DNA of 57,595 nucleotides, from positions 1 through 57,595 of the forward strand of contig JBKBLE010000013.1 in the NCBI GenBank assembly GCA_046296655.1, in the 5' to 3' direction. Below, piece by piece: positions 16,927-26,111 of this stretch. The notes under the pieces are model-generated. The model ran no database searches, was not told the origin of the DNA, and saw nothing but the letters and a program-made list of their open reading frames with translations. Numbering within the stretch: position 1 is the stretch's first letter; every line of letters starts with the position of its first letter. The translations under genes were made by a program, and so were the position numbers. The stretch comes from Cloacibacterium sp046296655. GTDB lineage: Bacteria > Bacteroidota > Bacteroidia > Flavobacteriales > Weeksellaceae.

Positions 16927-18213
16927 TTAGAATAATTCTTTTCTAATAATGTTTTGACTTCTTTCTGGACCTACTGAAACCAAGTAAACATTAATTCCTA
17001 GATATTCCTCGATAAAACCAATGTATTTCTTAGCATTTTCTGGCAATTCATCAAAAGTTCTAGCCGTGGTAATATCTTCTGTCCAACCTGGTAAATCGGT
17101 ATAAATTGCTTCGTAATCGTATAATTTCGTAGTAGAAGAAGTGAAATAATCAATAATTTTTCCGTCTTCTGTTTTATAATGCGTAGCGATTTTTAAAGTA
17201 TCAATTCCTGTAAGAACATCTAGTTTAGTAATCACTAAATTATTAATACCATTAATCATACAAGCGTGTTTTAGTGCTACTAAGTCTAACCAACCCGTTC
17301 TTCTAGGTCTTCCTGTAGTCGCTCCATATTCATGCCCCACTTTTCTGATATGCTCTCCTAATTCATTATCTAATTCTGTAGGAAAAGGACCGTGACCAAC
17401 TCTAGTAGTATACGCTTTGGAAACCCCAATTAAATTCTGTAAAGAAGTTGGCGGAACTCCTGCTCCTGTACAAACTCCACCTGTAGAAGGCGAAGAAGAA
17501 GTTACGTAAGGATAAGTACCGAAATCTATATCAAGCATCAATGCTTGCGCTCCTTCGAAAAGGATATTTTTATTATCACGAATCGCTTCGTTCAATTCTA
17601 ATTCTGTATCTACAATTCTGTCTTGAAGTTGCTTTCCAATTTCTAAAAATTCATTGTAAATTTCGTCAAAACTCATGGCTGGTTTTCCAAAATATTTCTC
17701 GAAAAGATTGTTTTTAATCTTAAGATTTTTCTCAATTTTTTCTTTCAAGACTTCTGGATTCAAGAGGTCAATCATTCTGATTCCTACTCTTGCAATTTTG
17801 TCTTCATAACAAGGTCCAATTCCTTTCTTGGTAGTTCCAATTTGCGTTCCGCCCAATTCCTCTTCTCTGTAAGTATCCAGCATGATGTGATAAGGCATAA
17901 TTACATGCGCTCTTCTACTGATAAAAACGTGGTCAGTTTTATAACCCTTAGCTTCTAATTGTCCTATTTCTCGTAAAAAAGATTTAGGATTAACCACTAC
18001 TCCATTCGCAATAATACATTTTCCTTTGCACTGTAAAACTCCAGAAGGAAGCAAATGCAGTACAAACTTATCTTCGCCTACATAAACAGTGTGACCGGCA
18101 TTGTCACCGCCTTGAAAACGAACTACATAATCTGATTTAGCTGAAAGAACATCGGTAATTTTTCCTTTACCTTCATCTCCAAATTGAAGACCAACAACAA
18201 CGTAAGTTGACAT
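16927..18213 (-). CDS. purA: Adenylosuccinate synthetase
   Basis: 428 aa, the normal length. Motifs are GLQFGDEGKGKITDVL (GTP-binding loop with catalytic Asp), GGDNAGHTVY (catalytic His), GTTKKGIGPCYEDK and the C-terminal TRVGHGPFPTEL and TTGRPRRTGWLDL. It converts IMP, aspartate and GTP to adenylosuccinate. It is monocistronic, with its own promoter and terminator. Confidence 0.98.
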   Translation of the reverse strand: MSTYVVVGLQFGDEGKGKITDVLSAKSDYVVRFQGGDNAGHTVYVGEDKFVLHLLPSGVLQCKGKCIIANGVVVNPKSFLREIGQLEAKGYKTDHVFISRRAHVIMPYHIMLDTYREEELGGTQIGTTKKGIGPCYEDKIARVGIRMIDLLNPEVLKEKIEKNLKIKNNLFEKYFGKPAMSFDEIYNEFLEIGKQLQDRIVDTELELNEAIRDNKNILFEGAQALMLDIDFGTYPYVTSSSPSTGGVCTGAGVPPTSLQNLIGVSKAYTTRVGHGPFPTELDNELGEHIRKVGHEYGATTGRPRRTGWLDLVALKHACMINGINNLVITKLDVLTGIDTLKIATHYKTEDGKIIDYFTSSTTKLYDYEAIYTDLPGWTEDITTARTFDELPENAKKYIGFIEEYLGINVYLVSVGPERSQNIIRKELF

Positions 18214-18242
18214 AAATTTTTAGAATTTTTATTAGATTTTTA

Positions 18243-18273
18243 CAAAGGTAATTGTAAAAAACCGTATCGCCAA
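18243..18273 (-). promoter_or_regulatory. Bacteroidota-type promoter of purA
   Basis: On the minus strand TTG (18273-18271), 20 bases, then TACCTTTG (18250-18243), matching TTG/TAnnTTTG. It is 30 bp upstream of the purA ATG. Confidence 0.75.
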
Positions 18274-18422
18274 ATTAAGTTTTCACGAATTTACAACATG
18301 AAAAATTTCATTCCTTTTGATAGCTGCTTTCCGTGAATATTCCTTAAATTTATGCCGCCACTTTTTTGAGTTAAAGAAATTTAGCCTTAAAATTGCTTTC
18401 ATTTCAAATAATAAGATTCTTT

Positions 18423-20048
18423 ATGAAAAAAATAGTTTTAGCTTCCGCATTCGCTTTTTTAGCAAGTTGCGCATCACAAAATACCAAAACTCCATCATCG
18501 TTTGATTGGAAAGGAGCCAATGTATATTTCGCAGTGACCGATAGATTCAACAATGGAAATCCTGACAATGACGTCATTTTCAATAGAACCGAAAAAGCAG
18601 CTGTTTTAAGAGGTTTCGAAGGTGGCGATATAAGAGGTGTTATTCAAAAAATAGACGAAGGTTATTTCAATAAATTAGGAATTAACGCGATTTGGCTTAC
18701 TCCAATTGTAGAGCAAATTCACGGCGCTACAGACGAAGGAACAGGTCTTACTTATGCTTATCATGGATATTGGACAAAAGATTGGACAGCTCTTGACCCA
18801 AATTTTGGAACTGAAGAAGATTTAAAAGAATTGGTAGAAAAAGCACACCAAAACGGAATAAGAATCGTATTAGATGCGGTGATTAATCACACTGGTCCTG
18901 TAACCTATGCAGACCCAGAATATCCTAATAAATGGGTAAGAACAGAACCACAATGTACTTACAATTCTTATGAAATGACTACCGCTTGTACTTTGGTTAA
19001 AAATATACCAGATGTAATTACTGAAAGCGATGAAAATGTAGGACTTCCGCCTATGTTAGAACAAAAATGGAGAAAAGAAGGTCGTTACGAAAAAGAAATG
19101 TCTGAACTGAATGTATTTTTCGTGAAAACTGGATTTCCGCGAGCGCCGAAATATTACATTATGAAATGGCTTGCTGATTATATTGTAAAATATGGAATCG
19201 ATGGTTACAGAATAGACACGCTGAAACACACCAATGAAGACGTTTGGAAAGATTTCAAAAAAGTTTGTGACCTTGCTTTTGCTGAATATAAATTGAACAA
19301 TCCTAAAAAAATTCTAGACAACTCACCATTCTTCACCATTGGAGAACTTTATGGTTACGGAATTTCTCAGAAAAAATTGTATGATTTTGGAGACAAAAAA
19401 GTCAATTATTACCAAAACGGATTGAATTCTTTAATTAATTTCGATTTCAAAGGAGACGCCAATAAATCTTATGAAGAAATCTTCAGCAATTATGATAAAA
19501 TTTTGCACACAGACCTTTCTGGAAATACTGTAATGAACTATATTTCTTCTCACGATGACGGCGATCCTTTTGACAAAGAAAGAAAAAGAAATTACGAAGC
19601 TGGAACCAAACTTCTACTCGCTCCGGGAATTTCGCAAGTTTATTACGGCGACGAAACCGCTAGAAAATTAATTGTGGAAGGTGCAATTGGTGATGCCAAT
19701 CTAAGAAGCAATATGAATTGGGACGAGATAAAATACAATCCTGAAACCCAAAAAGTATTAACACACTGGCAAAAACTAGGTCAGTTCCGTAGAAATCACG
19801 CAGCAGTAGGTGCTGGAAAACATCAGATGGTTTCTAATTCACCGTATTGGTTTACCAGAACTTACAAAGACGATAAAGTTTTAGTAGGTTTAGACTTAAA
19901 TCCTGGCGTAAAAGAAATTTCTGTAACAGGAATTTTCGAGAACGGAACGAGGTTAAGAGACGCTTATAGTGGAAAAACCGCAAAAGTTTCTAACGGAAAA
20001 GTTTCCATAGATTCAGAATTTGGCATAGTTTTGTATGAAAAGTTATAA
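18423..20048 (+). CDS. GH13 alpha-amylase family lipoprotein
   Basis: 541 aa from the ATG at 18423, which gives a clean lipoprotein signal (MKKIVLASAFAFLASC). GH13 regions in order are YFAVTDRFNNG, DAVINHT (region I), GYRIDTLKHT (region II, nucleophile Asp), FTIGELYGY (region III, acid/base Glu) and YISSHDDGDPF (region IV). Expected to hydrolyse alpha-1,4-glucans at the outer membrane or in the periplasm. A small C-terminal beta domain is predicted (GLDLNPGVKEISVTG). A TlpA-like gene follows by 22 bp. No susCD pair is present, so it is not a full polysaccharide-utilisation locus. Confidence 0.92.
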   Translation: MKKIVLASAFAFLASCASQNTKTPSSFDWKGANVYFAVTDRFNNGNPDNDVIFNRTEKAAVLRGFEGGDIRGVIQKIDEGYFNKLGINAIWLTPIVEQIHGATDEGTGLTYAYHGYWTKDWTALDPNFGTEEDLKELVEKAHQNGIRIVLDAVINHTGPVTYADPEYPNKWVRTEPQCTYNSYEMTTACTLVKNIPDVITESDENVGLPPMLEQKWRKEGRYEKEMSELNVFFVKTGFPRAPKYYIMKWLADYIVKYGIDGYRIDTLKHTNEDVWKDFKKVCDLAFAEYKLNNPKKILDNSPFFTIGELYGYGISQKKLYDFGDKKVNYYQNGLNSLINFDFKGDANKSYEEIFSNYDKILHTDLSGNTVMNYISSHDDGDPFDKERKRNYEAGTKLLLAPGISQVYYGDETARKLIVEGAIGDANLRSNMNWDEIKYNPETQKVLTHWQKLGQFRRNHAAVGAGKHQMVSNSPYWFTRTYKDDKVLVGLDLNPGVKEISVTGIFENGTRLRDAYSGKTAKVSNGKVSIDSEFGIVLYEKL

Positions 20049-20070
20049 TTAAAATTCTGTTTTAAAAAAT

Positions 20071-20586
20071 ATGAAAAAGTTTATCCTATTGTTTACGCTT
20101 CTTATCTTTGGTTGGGGAGTCTCGCAACAAGTTCCAAAAGTTTTGAAAACCAAATTTTCTAAAGAAGCTTTGGCTCAAAAAGTAACCGACATCAATGGTA
20201 AAACCATCAGTATTTCTAAAATTTTAGACCAAAATAAAGGAAAAATTGTGGTACTCGATTTATGGGCAAGTTGGTGTAGAGATTGTCTAAAAGCAATGCC
20301 AAAAGCCAAAGAATTAGAAGATAAAAATCCGAATGTGAAGTTTATTTTTCTTTCTCTAGACCGAAACGAAGAAGCTTGGAAGAAAGGATTACAAAAATAT
20401 GACATGACCCAAAAAGAAAATTATTGGTTTCATGTAGGTTGGAAAAATGATTTTAATAACTATATAGACCTCAACTGGATTCCGAGATACTTGGTTATCA
20501 ATCAAAAATCTGGAATTGCTAAATATTACGCGATTTCTCCAGATGATCCAGAGATTCAGAAAACGATAGATGAGTTATCAAAATAA
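20071..20586 (+). CDS. TlpA-like thiol:disulfide oxidoreductase (secreted)
   Basis: 171 aa. A signal peptide (MKKFILLFTLLIFGWGVSQ) precedes a thioredoxin fold with WASWCRDCLKAMPK as redox motif (CXXC = CRDC) and IDLNWIPRYLVINQ as the cis-proline region. It belongs to the AhpC/TSA-Redoxin TlpA group acting in the periplasm. It is co-directional with the amylase gene and may be co-transcribed; a shared terminator follows. Confidence 0.88.
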   Translation: MKKFILLFTLLIFGWGVSQQVPKVLKTKFSKEALAQKVTDINGKTISISKILDQNKGKIVVLDLWASWCRDCLKAMPKAKELEDKNPNVKFIFLSLDRNEEAWKKGLQKYDMTQKENYWFHVGWKNDFNNYIDLNWIPRYLVINQKSGIAKYYAISPDDPEIQKTIDELSK

Positions 20587-20617
20587 AAAAGTCAGAGCTT
20601 ATAAACTCTGACTTTTT
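20586..20617. terminator. Bidirectional terminator between the TlpA-like and DUF2461 genes
   Basis: Perfect 12-bp stem AAAAAGTCAGAG / CTCTGACTTTTT with an 8-base loop. It is flanked by A-rich and T-rich ends, so it can act for the converging genes on both strands. Confidence 0.85.
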
Positions 20618-20619
20618 CT

Positions 20620-21273
20620 TTATATAAAAGGCGTTTGTAAAAAATCATTGAGCGGCTTCATGGCTTTGAAAATTTTAGCAAATTCTTTAACCGCATTTTC
20701 ACTGAGCAATTGCTCATCAGAGACGGGATGTGTTACGATAAAATGCTTGAGTTTTAAATATTTAGCCATTTTATCGTCTTTTTCAAAACCTTGAGGCACT
20801 TTTTTCAATTTATCTTCTACACTTAATCCTCGAAAATAATTTCTAAACTCATCTTGTTCTAAAATCGCTTTGAACTCGTCACCAAAAGCAGAAATTTCTT
20901 GTCTTATCGTCTTTAAAACCGATGGTTCTGGCTTATAAACACCACCTGCCAAAAAAGATTTTCCGGGTTCTATATGCAAATAATATCCTGAAATTTTATT
21001 GCCTTTACCCATTCCTAAACCCGCTCCGAAATTGGTTTTATAAGGCGTTTTATCTTTAGAAAACCTTGTATCTCTATAAATTCTAAAAACAGATTTTTTA
21101 GCCTCTAATTTCCCCATTTCTTCATCAAAATCCGCCATTTCTTCCATTAATTTCTCCACAAAAGAAATCACATCTTATTGCGCTTCTTGATAAAGCGTTT
21201 TATTTTCATTAAACCACTCTCTGTTGTTATTCTTTTCTAAATTTCTAAGAAATTGAAGAGTGGATGATTGCAT
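20620..21273 (-). pseudogene. DUF2461 family protein gene interrupted by one in-frame TAA
   Basis: From the ATG at 21273 the frame reads MQSSTLQFLRNLEKNNNREW, then FNENKTLYQEAQ, a TAA at 21177-21175, then DVISFVEKL and 180 further residues with no other disruption. The product is a typical DUF2461/TIGR02453 protein (RIYRDTRFSKDKTPYKTNFG, YYLHIEPGKSFLAGGVYKPE), of unknown function. Without the stop it would be 217 aa, the normal length. A GTG at 21171 could start a shortened protein lacking the first 34 residues. It could be true inactivation, a truncated protein or a sequencing error. Confidence 0.8.
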
Positions 21274-21318
21274 ATCAAATGTTTTTTTTCAAAATTAATG
21301 AATTTCTCAGAAACCTTT

Positions 21319-21400
21319 CGCTCCTACGGAGCTCAATTTAACAACAAATCACTTTTCTACAAACCTTTTGCTTTTAAAGAGCAAAAATTAAAACATCTAT
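21319..21400. repeat. Diverged copy of the GTTCCTACGGAAC dispersed repeat
   Basis: Contains GCTCCTACGGAGC (21320-21332) followed by CTACAAACCTTTTGCTTTTAAAGAGCAAAAA and AAAACATCTAT. This is the same order of elements as each 120-bp unit at 40941-41397, so it is a single copy of that family, here between the DUF2461 gene and the deaD-like gene. Confidence 0.7.
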
Positions 21401-21496
21401 CAACACTCTACCACTTCCAGCATCCAGCTTCCATCATCCAGCAAAATTTCAAAAATCCCCAATAAAACTCTATTTTTTTATTAAAAATAAAATTAC

Positions 21497-21504
21497 TATC
21501 TTTG
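21497..21504 (+). promoter_or_regulatory. -7 element for the DEAD-box helicase gene
   Basis: TATCTTTG matches TAnnTTTG, 28 bp before the ATG at 21533. No clear TTG is seen at the expected upstream distance. Confidence 0.5.
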
Positions 21505-21532
21505 CCGCTTAATTATTATAGACGATCTTTAA

Positions 21533-23197
21533 ATGAATTTATTTACGGAATCCAATTTAAGTCCTGAATTATTGAAGGCAATTGGCGAACTCGGCTACGA
21601 ACAGCCGACAGAAATCCAGAAACAGACTATTCCTTTTATCCTTTCGGATACTCGCGATCTCATCGCACTTGCGGCAACAGGAACAGGCAAAACAGCAGCA
21701 TTTTCGCTTCCGATTCTGGATATGATAGACGACGCAAGTCGTAAAATCCAGTTATTAGTGCTTTGCCCTACTCGTGAACTTTGCCTTCAGATTACCAAAG
21801 ACATTAAAAACTATACAAAGTACCTTCCTAACCTAAAAACTACCGCAGTTTATGGAGGAAGCAGTATTACAGACCAAATTCGTTCACTTCGTGAGAAACC
21901 ACAGATTATTGTAGGAACTCCAGGACGTGTAATTGATTTAATTGGTAGAAAAGCTTTAGATTTTTCAGAAATCCATTGGCTCGTTTTAGACGAAGCTGAT
22001 GAAATGCTTTCTATGGGTTTCAAAGATGATTTGGAAACTATTTTAAACGAAACTCCTTCTGAAAAACAAACGTTACTTTTCTCTGCTACGATGAGCAAAG
22101 AGGTAGAACGTATTACCAAAAATTATTTGACCAATCCACACAGAATTTCTGTAGGTTCTATTAACGAAGTTAAGAAAAACATTAAGCACGAATATTATGT
22201 GGTAGGTTACAGACAGAAAAAAGAAGCTCTAAAAAGATTATTGGATGCCAATCCTAATCAGTATTCTATTATTTTCTGTAGAACAAGAATGGAAACTCAG
22301 GAAGTTGCAGATTTCTTGATGCAAAATGCTTATGCAGCAGATGCACTTCACGGTGATTTATCTCAAGCGCAGAGAGATACGGTAATGAAAAAATTCCGTT
22401 TGAAAAACATCAATATTTTGGTTGCAACAGACGTAGCAGCTAGAGGTTTAGATGTAAATTCTCTTACGCACGTTATTCACTACTCGCTTCCAGATGATCC
22501 AGAAGTTTTCGTACACAGAAGTGGTAGAACAGGTAGAGCTGGTAAAGATGGTATTTCTATGTCTTTAATTAAACCTGAAGAATCTAGAAAACTAAAACAA
22601 ATCAAACTTTCTACAAAAATTGAAATTGTAGAGAAAAAAATTCCAACAGGTGAAGAAATCATCAAAGCTCAAGTAGAAGGTGTTTTCGAAAAACTGTTTA
22701 CAGAACACGAAGAACTTTTCACTTTTGACGACAGCTTAATCCCTGATTTATCTGCATTCTCTAAAGAAGAATTGGTTCACCAGTTGCTTCAACTTCAGCT
22801 AAGAGATTTAGCGCTTTACTATAAAGACAAACAAGATTTGGCAGACCAAAAATTATCTAATGACAGAGATGACAGAGGCAGCAGAAGAGATCGTGACCGT
22901 GATAGAGGAAGAGATAAAGGAAGAGTAAGAGGTGGAAAACCAAAACGCAGAAACGAAAACATGACCAGATTTTTCTTTAACCTTGGTAAAAGAGATAATC
23001 TAAAGAAAATGGACATGCTAGAAATCATCAATAAAGCTACGGCCAAGTCTAAGAAACGTGCAGAAATAGGTGATATAGAAATTCTAGAAAAATTCTCATT
23101 CTTCGAAGTTGAAAAATCTTTCAAAGATGAAATTCTAAAAGGTTTACAAACACAGAAATTCAAAGGAAAAGATATGCGCGCCGAAGTGGCCAACTAA
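21533..23197 (+). CDS. DEAD-box RNA helicase with DbpA-like RNA-binding C-terminus (DeaD/CsdA type)
   Basis: 554 aa. The helicase core shows the Q motif (YEQPTEIQKQTIPF), AATGTGKT, PTRELCLQ, GTPGR, DEAD, SAT, HGDLSQAQRD, ARGLDV and HRSGRTGRAG. It is followed by a helical region, a charged RD/RG-rich linker (about 440-475) and a C-terminal DbpA-like RRM (MTRFFFNLGKRDNLKKMDML...). These proteins unwind structured RNA, often in ribosome assembly at low temperature. It has its own promoter and terminator. Confidence 0.93.
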   Translation: MNLFTESNLSPELLKAIGELGYEQPTEIQKQTIPFILSDTRDLIALAATGTGKTAAFSLPILDMIDDASRKIQLLVLCPTRELCLQITKDIKNYTKYLPNLKTTAVYGGSSITDQIRSLREKPQIIVGTPGRVIDLIGRKALDFSEIHWLVLDEADEMLSMGFKDDLETILNETPSEKQTLLFSATMSKEVERITKNYLTNPHRISVGSINEVKKNIKHEYYVVGYRQKKEALKRLLDANPNQYSIIFCRTRMETQEVADFLMQNAYAADALHGDLSQAQRDTVMKKFRLKNINILVATDVAARGLDVNSLTHVIHYSLPDDPEVFVHRSGRTGRAGKDGISMSLIKPEESRKLKQIKLSTKIEIVEKKIPTGEEIIKAQVEGVFEKLFTEHEELFTFDDSLIPDLSAFSKEELVHQLLQLQLRDLALYYKDKQDLADQKLSNDRDDRGSRRDRDRDRGRDKGRVRGGKPKRRNENMTRFFFNLGKRDNLKKMDMLEIINKATAKSKKRAEIGDIEILEKFSFFEVEKSFKDEILKGLQTQKFKGKDMRAEVAN

Positions 23198-23215
23198 TTT
23201 TTTCTTACATAACAT

Positions 23216-23247
23216 AAAAACGCTACTTTTTCGGTAGCGTTTTTTTA
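23216..23247 (+). terminator. Terminator after the DeaD-like helicase
   Basis: Stem CGCTAC / GTAGCG extended by A/T pairs, followed by TTTTTTT on the plus strand, about 20 bp past the stop. Confidence 0.85.
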
Positions 23248-23309
23248 TTTTGTGTACATTTGTATAGAGATAAAACTTTTAAAGTTATGGTAAACATTTA
23301 TTTTATATG

Positions 23310-23342
23310 TTAATTTAACATTACCGTAACATTAATTTTCTT
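23310..23342 (+). promoter_or_regulatory. Pho-box-like 11-bp direct repeats upstream of DUF2490
   Basis: Direct repeats with an 11-bp period: TTAATTTAACA, TTACCGTAACA, TTAATTTTCTT. The core TTAACA-N5-GTAACA (23315-23331) resembles the PhoP/PhoB box layout. A -7-like TAGCTTCG lies at 23352-23359, just before the DUF2490 ATG. The phosphate-transporter operon downstream supports the reading. Confidence 0.45.
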
Positions 23343-23382
23343 TATTATAATTAGCTTCGCAACACTCAAAATAAGCATTCTA

Positions 23383-24105
23383 ATGATTCGCAAATTTTGC
23401 ATTATCTTCATTTTTACTTTTGCTATTTTCGCAAAATCTCAAACCAATAGTTCAGAACATCTTTCTGGTTTTGCTGTAGTTTCGCTCAATTACAAACATA
23501 GTCCAAAATGGAATGCTTACTTAGAATTACAAGAACGTTCGATAGAAGATTTTAGCAAACCCGATTATTACGAAATCAAAGGAGGAATAGGTTATAATCT
23601 TGATAAAAGCAACCAATTTTTCGTAGGTTTAGGAAGATATGCAACCTACAAAGAAAGCAGAATTGCCAATGAAGAATTCAGAATTTGGTTACAGCACACT
23701 TACTCCATTAATGTAGATAAATTAAAGATTGACAATAGAATACGTCTCGAAAAACGTTTCTTTCATAACGCAATTACAGACGTAAATACCAATGACGAAA
23801 GATACAGATTCAGAACTACTCTAACACTGCCTCTTAACAGTGATAAAATGGCTCCAAAAACCATTTTTGCTAATGCTTTTGACGAGTTTTTCATTGGTCC
23901 AAATGGAGATTTATTCAAGAGAAATAGAATTTTCGGAGGTGTAGGATATGTATTGAGCTCAAGCGTTACCACCAATCTAGGCTATATGTGGCAAAGAGAA
24001 CTTAATCCTAACCTTAGAAGCTTACATTTCTTGTATTTAGCATTTAATTTCACCTTAGACAGAGCTAAACTCGGGGAACACGAACCTTACAACGTAGCAG
24101 ATTAA
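23383..24105 (+). CDS. DUF2490 family outer-membrane beta-barrel protein
   Basis: 240 aa with a Sec signal peptide (MIRKFCIIFIFTFAIFAKSQ) and alternating amphipathic strands typical of DUF2490, ending with an aromatic-rich strand (LHFLYLAFNFTLD). Family function is unknown. Here it precedes DUF47 and Pit genes and shares a similar upstream element with them, so a role in phosphate passage or binding at the outer membrane is a reasonable inference. Confidence 0.82.
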   Translation: MIRKFCIIFIFTFAIFAKSQTNSSEHLSGFAVVSLNYKHSPKWNAYLELQERSIEDFSKPDYYEIKGGIGYNLDKSNQFFVGLGRYATYKESRIANEEFRIWLQHTYSINVDKLKIDNRIRLEKRFFHNAITDVNTNDERYRFRTTLTLPLNSDKMAPKTIFANAFDEFFIGPNGDLFKRNRIFGGVGYVLSSSVTTNLGYMWQRELNPNLRSLHFLYLAFNFTLDRAKLGEHEPYNVAD

Positions 24106-24122
24106 GTTAATGTTAATAAAAC

Positions 24123-24139
24123 TTAACAAAACTGTAACC
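24123..24139 (+). promoter_or_regulatory. Second Pho-box-like repeat, upstream of DUF47-pit
   Basis: TTAACA (24123-24128) and GTAACC (24134-24139) repeat with the same 11-bp period as at 23315-23331. Both copies are followed by CTTCGCA and a CAC. Confidence 0.4.
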
Positions 24140-24194
24140 TTCGCACCACATTTTTTTCAGAAATTTGCAACAAATTATAATTAAATATAAAACA

Positions 24195-24833
24195 ATGGGA
24201 ATTGGAAACATTTTCAGAGCATTTCAACCAAAAGACAAAATTTTCTTTGTATTGTTTGAACAAGTAGCAGAAAAATTGATAGACATGTCAAAAGAATTTC
24301 ACGAAGGAATTACAGATTTTGACATCAATGATGATACTTTGTTAAAAAAAATGAGTGATTATGAGCATCAAATGGATGACCTTACTCACGAAATTTTTGT
24401 GCAATTAGGTGAAAACTTCATCACTCCTTTTGACAGAGAAGATATTAATTATCTTGCAACTGGTTTAGATGATATCGCAGATTATATATATTCTTCAGCT
24501 AATTACATCTATTTATACAAGAGCCCAGAAGTAAAACAATATTCAGAATTTTCTTTATTGATTTACAAATCTTGTGTAGAAATTCAAAACGCGATTAAAA
24601 ACTTAAAAGAGTTTGCAAATCCTAAAGAGGTTAAAGAATCTTGCATCAAAATTAATTCTTACGAAAACATTGCAGATGATGTATTGAGCCAAGGAATTGT
24701 AGATGTTTTTGAAAGCAATGACCCTATCAAAATCATTAAAGTAAAATCAGTTTTAGAATATCTAGAAATCGTAACTGATAAAGCGGAAGACGTAGCCAAT
24801 ACTATTGAAAACATTGTTATTAAATACGCATAA
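24195..24833 (+). CDS. DUF47/PhoU-like phosphate-transport accessory protein
   Basis: 212 aa from MGIGNIFRAFQPKDK (ATG 24195; a longer start at 24165 reads through the leader). All-helical PhoU-like fold with the ExxxD-type metal-binding motifs LLKKMSDYEHQMDDLTHEI and YENIADDVL. DUF47 proteins pair with Pit transporters and are thought to regulate them. The pit gene starts 34 bp downstream. Confidence 0.92.
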   Translation: MGIGNIFRAFQPKDKIFFVLFEQVAEKLIDMSKEFHEGITDFDINDDTLLKKMSDYEHQMDDLTHEIFVQLGENFITPFDREDINYLATGLDDIADYIYSSANYIYLYKSPEVKQYSEFSLLIYKSCVEIQNAIKNLKEFANPKEVKESCIKINSYENIADDVLSQGIVDVFESNDPIKIIKVKSVLEYLEIVTDKAEDVANTIENIVIKYA

Positions 24834-24867
24834 ATCTATTTTCATTAACCTTAAAAATTTATAGAGA

Positions 24868-26010
24868 ATGGATTTTCCCTTACTATTAATCATCATTATT
24901 GCACTTGCATTAATTTTTGATTTTATCAACGGTTTCCACGATGCCGCAAATTCTATTGCAACCATAGTTTCTACTAAAGTACTTTCGCCGTTTCAGGCAG
25001 TATTATGGGCTGCATTTTGGAATTTTGTTGCATTTTTCTTTGCAGCATACGTCATCGGAGAATTTAAAATCGGTAATACCATCGCCAAAACAGTAAATGA
25101 AAATTACATTACCTTAGAAGTAATTTTTTCAGGATTGATTGCGGCTATCGCTTGGAATTTATTAACTTGGTGGTTTGGTATTCCTTCATCATCATCACAC
25201 ACACTTATCGGTGGTTTCTTAGGTGCTGCTCTTATGCATGCTTTAGTTTTAGATTACAATGCAGTAGCTCTTGCTCACCCAGATTTTACCATTATTGAAA
25301 AATTAAAACTTGCTTTTTCGGAACTTTTTACACAGAATGTGGTTAAATATGAAAAGGTAATTCCTATCTTTTTTTTCATCTTCTTAGCACCAATTATTGG
25401 GATGATTGTTTCGGTAATCATTACTTTAATCATTGTGTATTTTTCTAAAAAATCTAATCCACACAAAGCTGATCAACAATTTAAAAAATGGCAGTTGTTT
25501 TCTTCTGCACTTTTCAGTTTAGGTCACGGATTAAATGACGCTCAAAAAGTAATGGGAATCATAGGTGCTGCAATTATTTACTACCACGTAAATATGATTG
25601 GTGGTACAGATGTATATGCCACTATGGAAAGTGCTGATCGTTTTAATCACTTCACCAAAGATTATATTTGGGTACCATTCGTATCATTTTTAGCCATTGG
25701 TTTAGGAACAATGAGTGGTGGTTGGAAAATTGTAAAAACCATGGGTACTAGAATTACTAAAGTGACTCCATTAGAAGGTGTAAGTGCTGAAACAGCTGGT
25801 GCTATTACCTTATTCCTTACAGACCATCTTGGTATTCCTGTATCTACTACACATACCATTACAGGTTCTATTATTGGCGTAGGTCTTACCAAAAGAGTTT
25901 CTGCAGTAAGATGGGGAGTTACCATCAGTTTACTTTGGGCATGGATAATTACTATTCCTATTAGTGCAGTTATTGCAGCATTATGCTATCTTGGTGTAAT
26001 CGCTTTATAA
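24868..26010 (+). CDS. Inorganic phosphate transporter, Pit family
   Basis: 380 aa, about ten membrane helices. The two PiT signature repeats are FDFINGFHDAANSIATIVSTK near the N-terminus and SLGHGLNDAQKVMGIIG in the second half; both carry the GxNDA-type core. SSSHTLIGG and STTHTITGS are the paired re-entrant motifs. It carries low-affinity metal-phosphate symport across the inner membrane. It is co-transcribed with DUF47 and probably DUF2490, and a strong terminator follows. Confidence 0.95.
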   Translation: MDFPLLLIIIIALALIFDFINGFHDAANSIATIVSTKVLSPFQAVLWAAFWNFVAFFFAAYVIGEFKIGNTIAKTVNENYITLEVIFSGLIAAIAWNLLTWWFGIPSSSSHTLIGGFLGAALMHALVLDYNAVALAHPDFTIIEKLKLAFSELFTQNVVKYEKVIPIFFFIFLAPIIGMIVSVIITLIIVYFSKKSNPHKADQQFKKWQLFSSALFSLGHGLNDAQKVMGIIGAAIIYYHVNMIGGTDVYATMESADRFNHFTKDYIWVPFVSFLAIGLGTMSGGWKIVKTMGTRITKVTPLEGVSAETAGAITLFLTDHLGIPVSTTHTITGSIIGVGLTKRVSAVRWGVTISLLWAWIITIPISAVIAALCYLGVIAL

Positions 26011-26038
26011 AAAATAATATTTTTAAAATAATATTGAA

Positions 26039-26060
26039 ACTACTTGTCTTTACAAGTAGT
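26039..26060 (+). terminator. Terminator after the Pit operon
   Basis: Perfect 9-bp stem ACTACTTGT / ACAAGTAGT, 4-base loop, followed by a long T tract. Confidence 0.88.
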
Positions 26061-26088
26061 TTTTCTTTTTTTTAAACCTTAAGAATTG

Positions 26089-26096
26089 TATTTTTG
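26089..26096 (+). promoter_or_regulatory. -7 element for the polyprenyl synthetase gene
   Basis: TATTTTTG, a match to TAnnTTTG, 15 bp before the ATG. No TTG is found at the usual spacing. Confidence 0.45.
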
Positions 26097-26111
26097 TAAA
26101 AATTAACATGT

